A DNA stretch of 24,460 bases, from the IMG/VR virus record IMGVR_UViG_3300028925_001759, positions 1 through 24,460 of that record. The stretch is one strand, 5' to 3'. Below are positions 5,345 to 12,315 of this stretch, one piece after another. Position 1 is the stretch's first letter; every line of letters begins with the position of its first letter. The translations under genes were made by a program, and so were the position numbers. Under the pieces are notes generated by a model. The model saw only the letters and a list, made by a program, of their open reading frames with translations. It searched no databases and had not been told where the DNA came from. The stretch is from a virus.

Positions 5345-5557
5345 TTATTTTACTTTGGTTATTAAATGAGAAACTATCATCTCCACATTACGCTGGATTG
5401 GGGCTAAATCTTCTTTCGTTGCAAGGTCTGGGATAAGTTGTTCCAAACGTGACACTCTATCACTAAGAGCGTCTTGATTTTTAAAAATTCGCTTCGTAAT
5501 AAAAGCCCCGAAAACGGCCAAAGTCCCAGCCAACATTTCACTTATCTTGTTATCCAT
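5345..5557 (-). CDS. small membrane protein with C-terminal coiled coil, holin candidate
   Basis: The 70-residue protein has one hydrophobic helix near the N-terminus (MLAGTLAVFGAFITKRIF, about 8-25), then a charged amphipathic region (ALSDRVSRLEQLIPDLATKE and onward) likely to form a coiled coil. The ATG has GAGGG six bases upstream and overlaps the lipoprotein gene by 8 bases. Size, single membrane helix and position beside a lipoprotein and a membrane/coiled-coil protein fit a holin or spanin-like element of a lysis cassette, but no family is recognised. Confidence 0.6.
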   Translation of the reverse strand: MDNKISEMLAGTLAVFGAFITKRIFKNQDALSDRVSRLEQLIPDLATKEDLAPIQRNVEMIVSHLITKVK

Positions 5558-5738
5558 CTTTCCCTCTAGTATCTGCTTTTAATTTTTCTTCTGACTGCTT
5601 GCATTCCGATTCTTTTTCTTTGTCAATGAGCTCTTTTGTAATAATGCTCCCAACTAAGCTGCCAGCCGCCCCTATCGCAAAAGATGAAAAATCTGCACAC
5701 CCGGACAAGAAAATTATTAAAATAAAAATTTTTATCAA
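5550..5738 (-). CDS. small lipoprotein, o-spanin candidate
   Basis: The 62-residue protein starts with a short lipoprotein signal peptide (IKIFILIIFLSGC); LSGC is a lipobox, so Cys14 (+1 of the mature protein) should be lipidated and held at a membrane. A Gly/Ala/Ser/Ile-rich hydrophobic stretch (AIGAAGSLVGSIITKEL) follows, then a charged tail. TTG (5738) is the start, with AAGGAG at five bases, and overlaps the upstream stop as TTGA. The upstream gene encodes a membrane/coiled-coil protein. Such a pair resembles i-spanin and o-spanin, though Pro-richness typical of Rz1 is absent. A general phage lipoprotein remains possible. Confidence 0.65.
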   Translation of the reverse strand: MIKIFILIIFLSGCADFSSFAIGAAGSLVGSIITKELIDKEKESECKQSEEKLKADTRGKDG

Positions 5739-6028
5739 GTCTTCTCCTTGTTCCGTGGGGCCTTCCTTTGTTCAAGGTCATTAATTCTAGCGTGTAGATC
5801 TTTTACATCTTGTTTATGCTCAATTCTACCGATGCTCGTATATTGATTCTCATCGACTCGCCGATCTAGTTCATGGATCAATGTAGATTGGCTTAAATGT
5901 TCTTCTCTAGTTTGTTTAGCATCGGCCTTCTCAGCTTCGAGAATATCGAGTTTTGCCGTTATACGGTTTAAGCACCATGACCCGATCCCTATAAATAGGA
6001 CCCATAAATTTTCAAGCAGTTTCTCCAA
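5735..6028 (-). CDS. membrane-anchored coiled-coil protein, i-spanin-like candidate
   Basis: The 97 residues start with one membrane helix (LWVLFIGIGSWCLNRI, about 8-23). The rest is highly charged and helical, with heptad-like spacing (KLDILEAEKADAKQ, IHELDRRVDENQ, DVKDLHARINDLEQ), i.e. a membrane-anchored coiled coil. This is the topology of Rz-type inner-membrane spanins, and the next gene encodes a lipoprotein. TTG (6028) is the start, with AGGGG six bases upstream. XhlA-like membrane proteins have a related composition. Role in lysis is inferred from topology and neighbours; no endolysin is visible nearby. Confidence 0.6.
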   Translation of the reverse strand: MEKLLENLWVLFIGIGSWCLNRITAKLDILEAEKADAKQTREEHLSQSTLIHELDRRVDENQYTSIGRIEHKQDVKDLHARINDLEQRKAPRNKEKT

Positions 6029-6030
6029 TT

Positions 6031-6216
6031 TTATCCCCTACATTTTTTATCTTTTTTAGCACAATATTTACTAAGTCCACAAGCCGGGCAAACGGGATAA
6101 AAAGAATCACATATATGGATCATATACAGTGCCTCTCTTTCTATGTACTTATGTTTGCAATGCCCACATTTTACTTCGTCAGACCCAGACAAATGTTTCT
6201 GGACGATTCTTTTCAC
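6031..6216 (-). CDS. small zinc-ribbon-like protein
   Basis: The 61-residue protein has CGHC (17-20) and CPAC (43-46), a pair of Cys-x-x-Cys knuckles that should bind one zinc, plus further Cys at about 36, 52 and 59. The start is GTG directly following the TAA of the 20-residue gene upstream (TAA-GTG), with no good ribosome site, so it probably depends on translational coupling. Such zinc ribbons occur in many small phage proteins; target unknown. Confidence 0.7.
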   Translation of the reverse strand: MKRIVQKHLSGSDEVKCGHCKHKYIEREALYMIHICDSFYPVCPACGLSKYCAKKDKKCRG

Positions 6217-6279
6217 TTATTGATATAAAAAATATAAGGCTGCGATTATAAGCGCGCTGTATACAGCGATCCTGATCAT
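6217..6279 (-). CDS. 20-residue hydrophobic membrane peptide
   Basis: ATG 6279 shares ATGA with the stop of the upstream gene and opens a 20-codon frame ending TAA, immediately followed by the GTG start of the zinc-ribbon gene. The peptide (MIRIAVYSALIIAALYFLYQ) is essentially one membrane helix. Perfect fit between two genes with no spare base supports a real microprotein. The frame also contains the palindrome CGCTGTATACAGCG (6255-6268), which might be a protein site. Function unknown; a small holin-like or membrane-modulating peptide is possible. Confidence 0.55.
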   Translation of the reverse strand: MIRIAVYSALIIAALYFLYQ

Positions 6280-6578
6280 CTAGCATCCACCCATGCTTTT
6301 ATAGCAGCATTCACTTGAGTGTCATTCATATCATCTGCGTCTTCTGTTGAATCTACTTTCATTGGATACTTAGCATGAATCGCTCTTTGTCGAGCTTGTA
6401 ACTGTGCTAATGTGAAAGTCGTTACTGTGTCTGGTACATAATATTCGACACCATCAGGCACGGTGCCAATCAATGTATGATCATCTGGGTTCCCCCAGTA
6501 TCCACCATCATCAACAAAGTCAGGGATCTTCATTCCCCCCTGTGGTATTGGGTGTAGTTTATATTCTATAATTGTCAT
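6276..6578 (-). CDS. hypothetical small acidic protein of the tail-fibre region
   Basis: The 100 residues read as an N-terminal beta part (YKLHPIPQGGMKIPDFVDDGGYW, DHTLIGTVPDGVEYYVPD) and a C-terminal helical part (TLAQLQARQRAIHAKYPM, VNAAIKAWVDAR). Rich in Asp, Pro and Gly at the start. From memory, similar small proteins lie next to fibre genes in uncultured marine phages; no function is known. The ATG has AGGAG at six bases. It follows the oxygenase gene by 12 bases, and could assist fibre assembly. Confidence 0.6.
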   Translation of the reverse strand: MTIIEYKLHPIPQGGMKIPDFVDDGGYWGNPDDHTLIGTVPDGVEYYVPDTVTTFTLAQLQARQRAIHAKYPMKVDSTEDADDMNDTQVNAAIKAWVDAR

Positions 6579-6590
6579 ACTTTGCTCCTG

Positions 6591-7172
6591 TTATTTAAAA
6601 TTAGGGCCAACTGTCCAACATACTATTGAGTGTCTCACGCCTTTAACTACTGGGGTAACTCGATGAAAATCCCGTGAATCAAAACATATAACGCTTCCCT
6701 GTGCTTGAATGTCTTGTTGGACTTGTTCTCCTGTAATCTCACCCATGTCTTCCATTGGTCTGCCACCAGAATAAAACTGCAACTCCCCACCCTCAAACGT
6801 ATTTGGGTTTGATAACACTAGAGTCAATGACAGCTTTCTCGTTTCGTTATTTGGATCAATCCCACTAGCATCTTGATGCCACCCATAAAATCCCCCGTCT
6901 TTATATTCCGCAAATTGTATGGCTTGAAAAAATGTAAGGTCATAATGAAATTGCACCTTGTTTGCTTCTCTTAAAAAGTGCCACGCCAATTCGTTAATCT
7001 TGTTATCTTTGTCAGCAATAAAATGAATAGCAGTTTTTCTAATATCTGGATCATCTCTGCCTTTACTGTCATAACTTAATACCGATGCTTCTTTTAAAAT
7101 ATTCTGTTTACAATCTGTAACTATTTGATCACAAATCTCAGGCTTAATAGCCTGTGGGAATACAAAGAACAT
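6591..7172 (-). CDS. Fe(II)/2-oxoglutarate-dependent oxygenase (PiuC/prolyl-4-hydroxylase type)
   Basis: The 193 residues form one 2OG-Fe(II) oxygenase domain. The iron-binding triad is visible as H99-x-D101 (GWHQDAS) and H170 (FHRVTPV), and R180 (KGVRHS) should bind the 2-oxoglutarate carboxylate. Preceding strands (FFQAIQFAEYKDGGFYGWH) and the mid-region SLTLVLSNPNTFEGGEL are typical for the PiuC/P4H group. Enzymes of this group use O2, Fe(II) and 2-oxoglutarate to hydroxylate protein residues or small molecules. The start overlaps the stop of the propeller-partner gene by one base (TAATG), so the two are translated together. The substrate is unknown; a fibre or partner protein next door is an attractive but unproven target. 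Similar genes occur in marine T4-like and T7-like phages. Confidence 0.93.
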   Translation of the reverse strand: MFFVFPQAIKPEICDQIVTDCKQNILKEASVLSYDSKGRDDPDIRKTAIHFIADKDNKINELAWHFLREANKVQFHYDLTFFQAIQFAEYKDGGFYGWHQDASGIDPNNETRKLSLTLVLSNPNTFEGGELQFYSGGRPMEDMGEITGEQVQQDIQAQGSVICFDSRDFHRVTPVVKGVRHSIVCWTVGPNFK

Positions 7173-7963
7173 TATGGCTCGTAAGTAAAGTTTTTATCTG
7201 CATGTGGATCAAATCCTAACCACTCTGCCTGTTGTATTGCTGCCCCTTCATATTTGTCTGCAATAGCATCAAGAAATTTATGCAAAAGACTTGTGTCACC
7301 TATGTTTGATTTGGATTCTTGCTCAATAAAGGACATGATTTCTTTTTGAATTGCACTGGTACACAGCCCAGATTGTTCTAAATATTCAGCGTTGCCAGTT
7401 CCGATTCGTCCTTTTTCTTTCACATCTCTAACAGCTTGCATCGTGGCTCGCTTAATGTGAGATTTGACTTGTGCTTTTTCAAATTCTTCTTCTGTTATAT
7501 TCCCTAACTTTTCTTTAAGAGCATCGTGCATTTGTGCAAGCGTTTCACATTCCTTTAACGCTCCTTCTACCTTGACTAAAGTTTCCGCAGCTTGTGACTC
7601 AAACTCTGCTGCTTCTATTTCTAACAGCAACTTCTTGTTCTCATTAGCTTCCTCTAGCATGTCATCACGCTTGATCTTAGCTTCAGTTAATTTCTTCATA
7701 TAACCGAACTTAGCCTCAGACAATGCCATCCTCTTACGATTCATCTCTGCACTGATTTGACGCATCCTCAACCAACCATCAGCATTGGAACAAGTCAGGA
7801 ACTTGAGTGTGTACTGTGAACGACTACGATCCCAAATGCGTTCTGTATATTGAACTTTAGCGATAGCTGTCTCTGCGGATTCTAGATTCTGCTGTAACGT
7901 CTTACCGCCATAAGACTTATGTTGAGCTACACCGTTGAAACTTTTTAAAATCAAATCTGTCAT
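7172..7963 (-). CDS. helical partner protein of propeller fibre, copy 2
   Basis: The 263-residue protein is almost wholly alpha-helical. It aligns by eye with the gene product at 9034-9849: RSRSQYTLKFLTCSNADGWLRMRQI matches the same region there in pattern, and MNRKRMALSEAKFGY, AKIK, AEYLEQSG and HKFLDAIADKY have counterparts. A central coiled coil (about 90-140: ENKKLLLEIEAAEFESQ, LKECETLAQMHDAL) is likely. It follows the propeller fibre gene by 12 bases and is coupled to the oxygenase by TAATG. From memory, comparable proteins recur near fibre genes in marine phages and lack a known function. A chaperone or linker role for the fibre is inference. RBS AAAGGA seven bases before ATG. Confidence 0.75.
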   Translation of the reverse strand: MTDLILKSFNGVAQHKSYGGKTLQQNLESAETAIAKVQYTERIWDRSRSQYTLKFLTCSNADGWLRMRQISAEMNRKRMALSEAKFGYMKKLTEAKIKRDDMLEEANENKKLLLEIEAAEFESQAAETLVKVEGALKECETLAQMHDALKEKLGNITEEEFEKAQVKSHIKRATMQAVRDVKEKGRIGTGNAEYLEQSGLCTSAIQKEIMSFIEQESKSNIGDTSLLHKFLDAIADKYEGAAIQQAEWLGFDPHADKNFTYEP

Positions 7964-7975
7964 AAATTCCTTTTT

Positions 7976-9049
7976 TTAAAAACTTTGGCCAGCAGCATAA
8001 TTTCTGGCTACAGTCAAATCTCCTACATCACTGGCATTTGTATCGCTTGCGTATGGGAAGTAATCAATCACATTTGAAAGAGGGTTTCCCCCACCAGATC
8101 TATATCCATAAGTTGTTGATGAAGATCCCGTTGTGTATTTATGCTGATCATCTGTTAAATCGCCGATATCCGTACTATCTCCATCTGAACTGTGAGAATA
8201 TTTGCCGATTTCGTATGCATGGTTACCACCAACAATGTATCCATGTGTGCTTGAACTAGAACCCGAACATCCTATATCGCCACCACGGACTGCGTTCCCT
8301 ACGTCCGCTGCGTCTCCGTCACTTGCGAAGGCAAATTTATCAATAACATCAACCTCAGACCCAGTAGAGCCACAATGCGTATATCCGTGATTAGGTGATG
8401 ATGAATGTCCGGGGGAAGCACGTCCGACAGTTAAATTCCCGATATCCGCACCGTTTTGTGTAGCAGACGCAAAACTAAATTTATCAATAACATCAATAGG
8501 GCCATTCCCTCCCGCAACATATCCATTCGTTTCTGATGAAGTACCACTCGCACCGCTGTGGTTAGCTGCCAAGTCTCCGACATCACTGGCATTCGTATCG
8601 CTCGCAAATGGGAATCGATCAATAACATTACCTGCTGGCTCATTCCCACTAGAATAACCGTGAGTCCCTGAATGACACCCCACAAGATTATAACGGGTTA
8701 CTGACACATCGCCTACGTCAGTCGCATTACCAGTTGAAGAATAGCTATATTTATCTATTTCATTTGTAGCAGACCCATCATACCCCCCACTACAATACCC
8801 ATAAGATGTTCCTCCGTATGTCCAAGGCTGTATTGAGTCCTGTGCTTCATCTACGTTAGTCCAAACATTTGCATCCGTAGTTGCATCAGTGCAGACGTAA
8901 TAATCACCTGTGGCACTGTTTGCCCACTGTGTCCCAAGGACTGCGTTAGTTGTGATTGTTGGATCTGAAGAGCTTACTGTTGCTCCACTAGCAGGAGTGT
9001 TGATTACTCCAGATCCATCGTCTGTATTATCGCCTACGATTCCTGACAT
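7976..9049 (-). CDS. tail fibre with six propeller-like repeats, copy 2
   Basis: The 357 residues have an N-terminal domain (about 1-70: GSGVINTPASGATVSSSDP, LGTQWANSATGDYYVCTDATT, WTNVD) shared with the gene at 9846-10910 and common in phage tail proteins as a virion-side module. Six repeats of about 45-48 residues follow, each of the form (T/N)HGY-x-x-GG...VIDKF-x-FAS...DVGDLT-V-x-R, giving a likely six-bladed Kelch-type beta propeller. Blades 2 and 6 (NVIDRFPFASDTNASDVGDL and NVIDYFPYASDTNASDVGDL) are nearly identical. Propellers at fibre tips bind carbohydrates or proteins, so a receptor-binding role is probable. The start overlaps the upstream partner gene by 16 bases, with AAAGGAGAACC before ATG. 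Not recognised as a named gene. Confidence 0.82.
   Translation of the reverse strand: MSGIVGDNTDDGSGVINTPASGATVSSSDPTITTNAVLGTQWANSATGDYYVCTDATTDANVWTNVDEAQDSIQPWTYGGTSYGYCSGGYDGSATNEIDKYSYSSTGNATDVGDVSVTRYNLVGCHSGTHGYSSGNEPAGNVIDRFPFASDTNASDVGDLAANHSGASGTSSETNGYVAGGNGPIDVIDKFSFASATQNGADIGNLTVGRASPGHSSSPNHGYTHCGSTGSEVDVIDKFAFASDGDAADVGNAVRGGDIGCSGSSSSTHGYIVGGNHAYEIGKYSHSSDGDSTDIGDLTDDQHKYTTGSSSTTYGYRSGGGNPLSNVIDYFPYASDTNASDVGDLTVARNYAAGQSF
7985..8815 (-). repeat. six diverged direct repeats coding propeller blades
   Basis: Six copies of about 135-145 bases encode the propeller of the second fibre. The best conserved pair lies at about 8015-8074 and 8572-8631, about 83% identical over 60 bases by eye, with many changes at third positions. 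This suggests duplication of blades within the gene followed by selection on the protein. Confidence 0.7.
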
Positions 9050-9849
9050 GGTTCTCCTTTTTTCTTATAAGCGTATTGATGATTTACAATTGCATCAACC
9101 CCTATTCTTGTCAGCGAGTGTTTGTGTTCTTCTTTAAAAGTTTCAACCATCTTCTCTAGGAAATCGTGCATTGATTTGACACTTGGCAGCTTATTTTCTT
9201 TGAGTTCTTTTTCAACTGAAGCCATATATTCTCTGGTTAACTTTTCACCAACCATTGGATGTACTCCAAACTGTTCCCAATATTCTACGGTTGAAACCGC
9301 TATTCTATTTGTGGACATCAAGTTTTGTATGGCTTGGCGAAACCCCATTCTTAAAGCATTGGCAATTTCTTGTCTTTCATAATCTTCCTCATCCCAATCC
9401 ACTGGTATATTATGAGCCGTTCTAATTTGCTCATACATATCTTGGAACATCCCAATTTCTTTCATCGCATTTTCACAACTAGATTTCATCTCTTCATTTG
9501 CTACAGTAGCTTCTTCCGCTTCTACTAGAGACAGTTCAGTGTTTTCCTCTATCCAGACTTTAATCTTTGCTTTATTTTTCTTAGCCGTAAAGTGTGCCTC
9601 GATTAAAGCATTTCTTTTAGCGTCGATCTGTGATAAACACTGCTTCATCTGCCGATAAGGTGAATCGGCAATCATTGCTAACGACTGTAGCGTAGAGGTA
9701 GTTTGGCTGTTTCTTCTTCCTACAATTTTTTTACCGCGATTTAATTCTGGTAAACGATCACATATCTTCTGCAACCCCTCTTGTGGAATAGTAGTTTCTG
9801 GCAACAATTCATTGAGTAACGATTCAGATAAAACCAAACTACTTGTCAT
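9034..9849 (-). CDS. helical partner protein of propeller fibre, copy 1
   Basis: The 271-residue, mainly helical protein is a diverged paralogue of the product of 7172-7963. Shared landmarks in the same order: NSQTTSTLQSLAMIADSPYRQM, KRNALIEAHFTAKKNKAKIK, a central acidic coiled coil (VEAEEATVANEEMKSS, FQDMYEQIRT), EDYERQEIANALRMGFRQAI, STVEYWEQFGVHP and MHDFLEKMVETF. It starts on an ATGA overlap with the first propeller fibre gene and overlaps the second by 16 bases. Its N-terminus has about 40 residues unlike its paralogue. No enzyme motif is seen. A role tied to its neighbouring fibre is inferred from the duplicated arrangement. Confidence 0.75.
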   Translation of the reverse strand: MTSSLVLSESLLNELLPETTIPQEGLQKICDRLPELNRGKKIVGRRNSQTTSTLQSLAMIADSPYRQMKQCLSQIDAKRNALIEAHFTAKKNKAKIKVWIEENTELSLVEAEEATVANEEMKSSCENAMKEIGMFQDMYEQIRTAHNIPVDWDEEDYERQEIANALRMGFRQAIQNLMSTNRIAVSTVEYWEQFGVHPMVGEKLTREYMASVEKELKENKLPSVKSMHDFLEKMVETFKEEHKHSLTRIGVDAIVNHQYAYKKKGEPCQES

Positions 9850-10910
9850 AAAGGTACTCCGCTAAAACATCCAGTGTATTGTTTCCCATCGTTGAGATCC
9901 CCGAAATCAACGGCATTAGCTGCTGTTACCATCGCCCAGTAATCCAGAGTTACCTGATTCGTAACCCCTCCAGCTCTAACTCCTCTTGTGTCATTTGAAC
10001 AAGCGTCACACCCTCTAGCCCCAACGGTCAAATCCCCAAAGTCTGTTGCATTACCTGTCGTAGCTATCGTTACAAACTCCATCGTTGTTAAAGCTGAATG
10101 GCCCCCAATACTCATAGCTCTTCCACCTCCCCCAACGCCCCCACCGTTGTAATTAGAAGTTGTCCTATCACCAAAATCTGTGGAATTTCCAGTCGTAGCC
10201 ATCGTTATGTAGTCAATTACGTTTGTTCCTGCCCCACCCATACAAACGCCTCTGGTCTCATTTTCTCCTCGTCCACCCCTACCTCCAGCTTGTGTTCTAT
10301 CTCCAAAATCTGTTGCGTTCCCAGCAGAAGCAATAGTGATGTAATCGATATCTACGATGTCACTTTCGGATCTGCCCATAGCAATTCCTCTTGTTCCATT
10401 TCCCACACACTCAGGCCCATTACCTTGATCTGTGCCTGTTGTTTCATCTCCAAAATCGAGTGCATTCCCAGTGGTTCCGCAAGTAATGTACTCAATTACG
10501 TTGGTGTTATTATTGTTCCACATCACGGCTCTTGTTATATTTGTCACTCCTTTTTTACCGTCGGTATGTGCTACAGCGTTTCCAAAATCTGTTGCGTTCC
10601 CAAGAGTAGCAATGGCCCAGTAATCGATTGAATCTTTGCTGTGACCGCAAGCTGAGAATCCTCTGCTACCACGCATTGAAGCAGGAGGGGTTATATCATC
10701 ACCTGCTGCGTCCACATTAGTCCAAATATTTTCATCCGTCGTAGCGTCAGTCAAAATGTAAAATTCTCCACTCGTGCTATTAGCCCATTGTGTGCCTAAT
10801 GTTGCATTGGTATCAATTGCTGGGTCACTTGATGAAACTGTAGGCCCTGACGCTGCTGTACCTATAGACCCTGATCTACGACTTGAATTAGTACCTACTG
10901 ATCCGCTCAT
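9846..10910 (-). CDS. tail fibre with six propeller-like repeats, copy 1
   Basis: The 354 residues begin with the same N-terminal module as the fibre at 7976-9049 (SSSDPAIDTNATLGTQWANS, FYILTDATTDENIWTNVD, residues 1-72). Six repeats of about 44-47 residues follow, of the form (V)IDY-I-T-IATTGNATDFGD(L/R)T...TRG-x-x-x-GG, predicting a six-bladed propeller. The blade sequence differs from that of the second fibre (IDYITIATTGNATDFGD versus IDKFSFASDTNASDVGD), so the two probably recognise different targets. The final blade is shorter and ends SGVPL. RBS AAGGA at eight bases, 9 bases after the preceding gene. Receptor binding is inferred from fold and place. Confidence 0.82.
   Translation of the reverse strand: MSGSVGTNSSRRSGSIGTAASGPTVSSSDPAIDTNATLGTQWANSTSGEFYILTDATTDENIWTNVDAAGDDITPPASMRGSRGFSACGHSKDSIDYWAIATLGNATDFGNAVAHTDGKKGVTNITRAVMWNNNNTNVIEYITCGTTGNALDFGDETTGTDQGNGPECVGNGTRGIAMGRSESDIVDIDYITIASAGNATDFGDRTQAGGRGGRGENETRGVCMGGAGTNVIDYITMATTGNSTDFGDRTTSNYNGGGVGGGGRAMSIGGHSALTTMEFVTIATTGNATDFGDLTVGARGCDACSNDTRGVRAGGVTNQVTLDYWAMVTAANAVDFGDLNDGKQYTGCFSGVPL
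9884..10690 (-). repeat. six diverged direct repeats coding propeller blades
   Basis: On the plus strand a motif close to CCAAAATCTGTTGC, then TTCCCAG, then a GTA-rich part and TCAATTACG recurs about every 135-140 bases, encoding the GNATDFGD and VIDYIT parts of the blades. Copies are near 10030, 10165, 10305, 10446 and 10575, with a more diverged one near 9900. They are coding repeats, not an array of identical units with spacers. Confidence 0.7.
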
Positions 10911-10919
10911 AATTTATCC

Positions 10920-11249
10920 TTATAGTGTTTGGTCAAGATACGAAACAACCACATCCACATTAGCAGAACTAGCAGTTGCCATACATAAATGGTCAGTTCC
11001 CTCAATGACGAATTTAGTTGTATGCTCAAATGTTGCATTAGCTGCGAGAGCTTGATCGGAATAGATCTCAAAATCCGTTCCACCCCCGTCATTATCGATG
11101 TAAAGGTCAAATGTCTCTGCCGCCCCTGCGGTTTCACAAATAAGAATTGAGAGAATAGTATAAGTGTGACCACTCGCTCCGTTAATCAATACTGATTCGC
11201 TGTTAGTGACTCCAGCGGTATGTGATACTTTTAGTAATTCGCTTGCCAT
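10920..11249 (-). CDS. small beta-rich structural protein of the fibre region
   Basis: The 109 residues are rich in Ala, Thr, Ser, Gly and Asp and alternate in a beta-sandwich-like pattern (HTYTILSILICETAGAAETF, FDLYIDNDGGGTDFEIYSDQ, ANVDVVVSYLDQ). From memory, proteins of this size and the ending VSYLDQ are common beside fibre genes of marine phages and are probably virion accessory or decoration proteins. CTAGGAG precedes the ATG. No family name is assigned. Confidence 0.7.
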   Translation of the reverse strand: MASELLKVSHTAGVTNSESVLINGASGHTYTILSILICETAGAAETFDLYIDNDGGGTDFEIYSDQALAANATFEHTTKFVIEGTDHLCMATASSANVDVVVSYLDQTL

Positions 11250-11258
11250 AGTATTCTC

Positions 11259-12311
11259 CTAGAAGCCCAACACTAAGGCTTTGCCCGTGCTAGAAATTGA
11301 TGGGTTCATCGTTGATGTTATTGTGACAACTCCCGTTCCTTTTGGTGTAATATTAATTCCTACATTTGTATCCGTCCCAGTTGCTGAAAGAGTTGGGCCT
11401 CCACCAGTTGCAGCATTAGCAATAGTAAATTCGTTAACTGCACTTCCTGTTTCTGTAAATTTTAACAATTCTAATGTACCATCTCCAATTGCCTGACCGT
11501 TAACATCAAGCTGTCCACCTAGCTGAGGGCTTGTATCTTCTACAACATTAGCCAAAGAAGCAGCTACCGCAGCGAACACTGGGACTGAACCTGCTCCTTG
11601 CGATTTAAGAAAATGCCCGGACGTTCCAGCCGCTACCGTTGTCGCTGCTGCGTCAGCACCCCATGTGATTAGTTGCCCGTCTGTTCCTGCTGCAAGGTCA
11701 GCTACATCTACATTACTTAGGCTGTTCCCTGTAGCGTTTGCATCAAAAGTCTTATTGGTTAAAGAATCAGTAGAACTTGCCGTGATACCAACATCCGTCC
11801 CAACATTTAACAACTGGAATCGAGTGCCGTCATAAGCGATCTCAAACATCGTACTAGCAGGAATATCCCCAGCCGCTAATGCTGTAGTCCCTTTCTTTGT
11901 TATTGCCTTCGCGCCCAAGCTATTTAGGTTGATAGTCGTTGCTCCAGTATTTGCCCCGGCTGCCATCTTTATTCTAAAAGTTTGCCCAGCCGCATAAGCC
12001 GTTATGGCTGGAGCCATTGTTGCCACAATCGTGTTAGTCCCTGACCCAGTAGCATATTGAGATCCACTATTTTGCGATTGACCCAATGTTGTAGAATCAG
12101 TGTTTACGGTTCCGACAGCTAAAGCCGTGATTTTAGTCGAGCCAGCATTCTGATTCCCCGTCCAAGTCTTTTTCCCTGAGACTTCAAGCGAAGCTGATAT
12201 CTCCGTTGCGATATCGTTTAGCTCAGAATTGATCTGAGTCTCTTGGATAACTGTATTAAACGCATAATCTGATTGCGTCCTTGAATATGTACCTGATCCA
12301 TTTCTTGCCAT
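11259..12311 (-). CDS. tail fibre / tailspike-like protein
   Basis: The 350 residues are low in Lys and rich in Ala, Gly, Thr, Ser and Asn, as in trimeric phage fibres. The N-terminal helix (MARNGSGTYSRTQSDYAFNT, INSELNDIATEIS) is typical of the virion attachment part. The middle has FRIKMAAGANTGATTINLNSLG and GAKAITKKGTTALAAGDIPAS, a repeated fibre module, then LTNKTFDAN, DTSPQLGGQLDVNGQAIGDG and GTDTNVGINITPKGTG, motifs frequent in marine phage fibres. No enzymatic or receptor-binding knob is identified at the C-terminus. GGGAGA precedes the ATG. It probably forms the shaft or adaptor on which the propeller fibres or the tail tip act. Confidence 0.8.
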   Translation of the reverse strand: MARNGSGTYSRTQSDYAFNTVIQETQINSELNDIATEISASLEVSGKKTWTGNQNAGSTKITALAVGTVNTDSTTLGQSQNSGSQYATGSGTNTIVATMAPAITAYAAGQTFRIKMAAGANTGATTINLNSLGAKAITKKGTTALAAGDIPASTMFEIAYDGTRFQLLNVGTDVGITASSTDSLTNKTFDANATGNSLSNVDVADLAAGTDGQLITWGADAAATTVAAGTSGHFLKSQGAGSVPVFAAVAASLANVVEDTSPQLGGQLDVNGQAIGDGTLELLKFTETGSAVNEFTIANAATGGGPTLSATGTDTNVGINITPKGTGVVTITSTMNPSISSTGKALVLGF

Positions 12312-12315
12312 TTAT

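Noticed and set aside
10098-10631. 177-residue plus-strand open frame rich in Ser, Cys and Ile
   Set aside because: It is the antisense of propeller repeats; repeated coding DNA leaves long open frames on the other strand. No ribosome site or neighbour supports it.
7976-10910. CRISPR-like or diversity-generating repeat array
   Set aside because: Repeats are in-frame coding units of about 45 residues with no constant spacers, and no reverse transcriptase or template repeat is visible.
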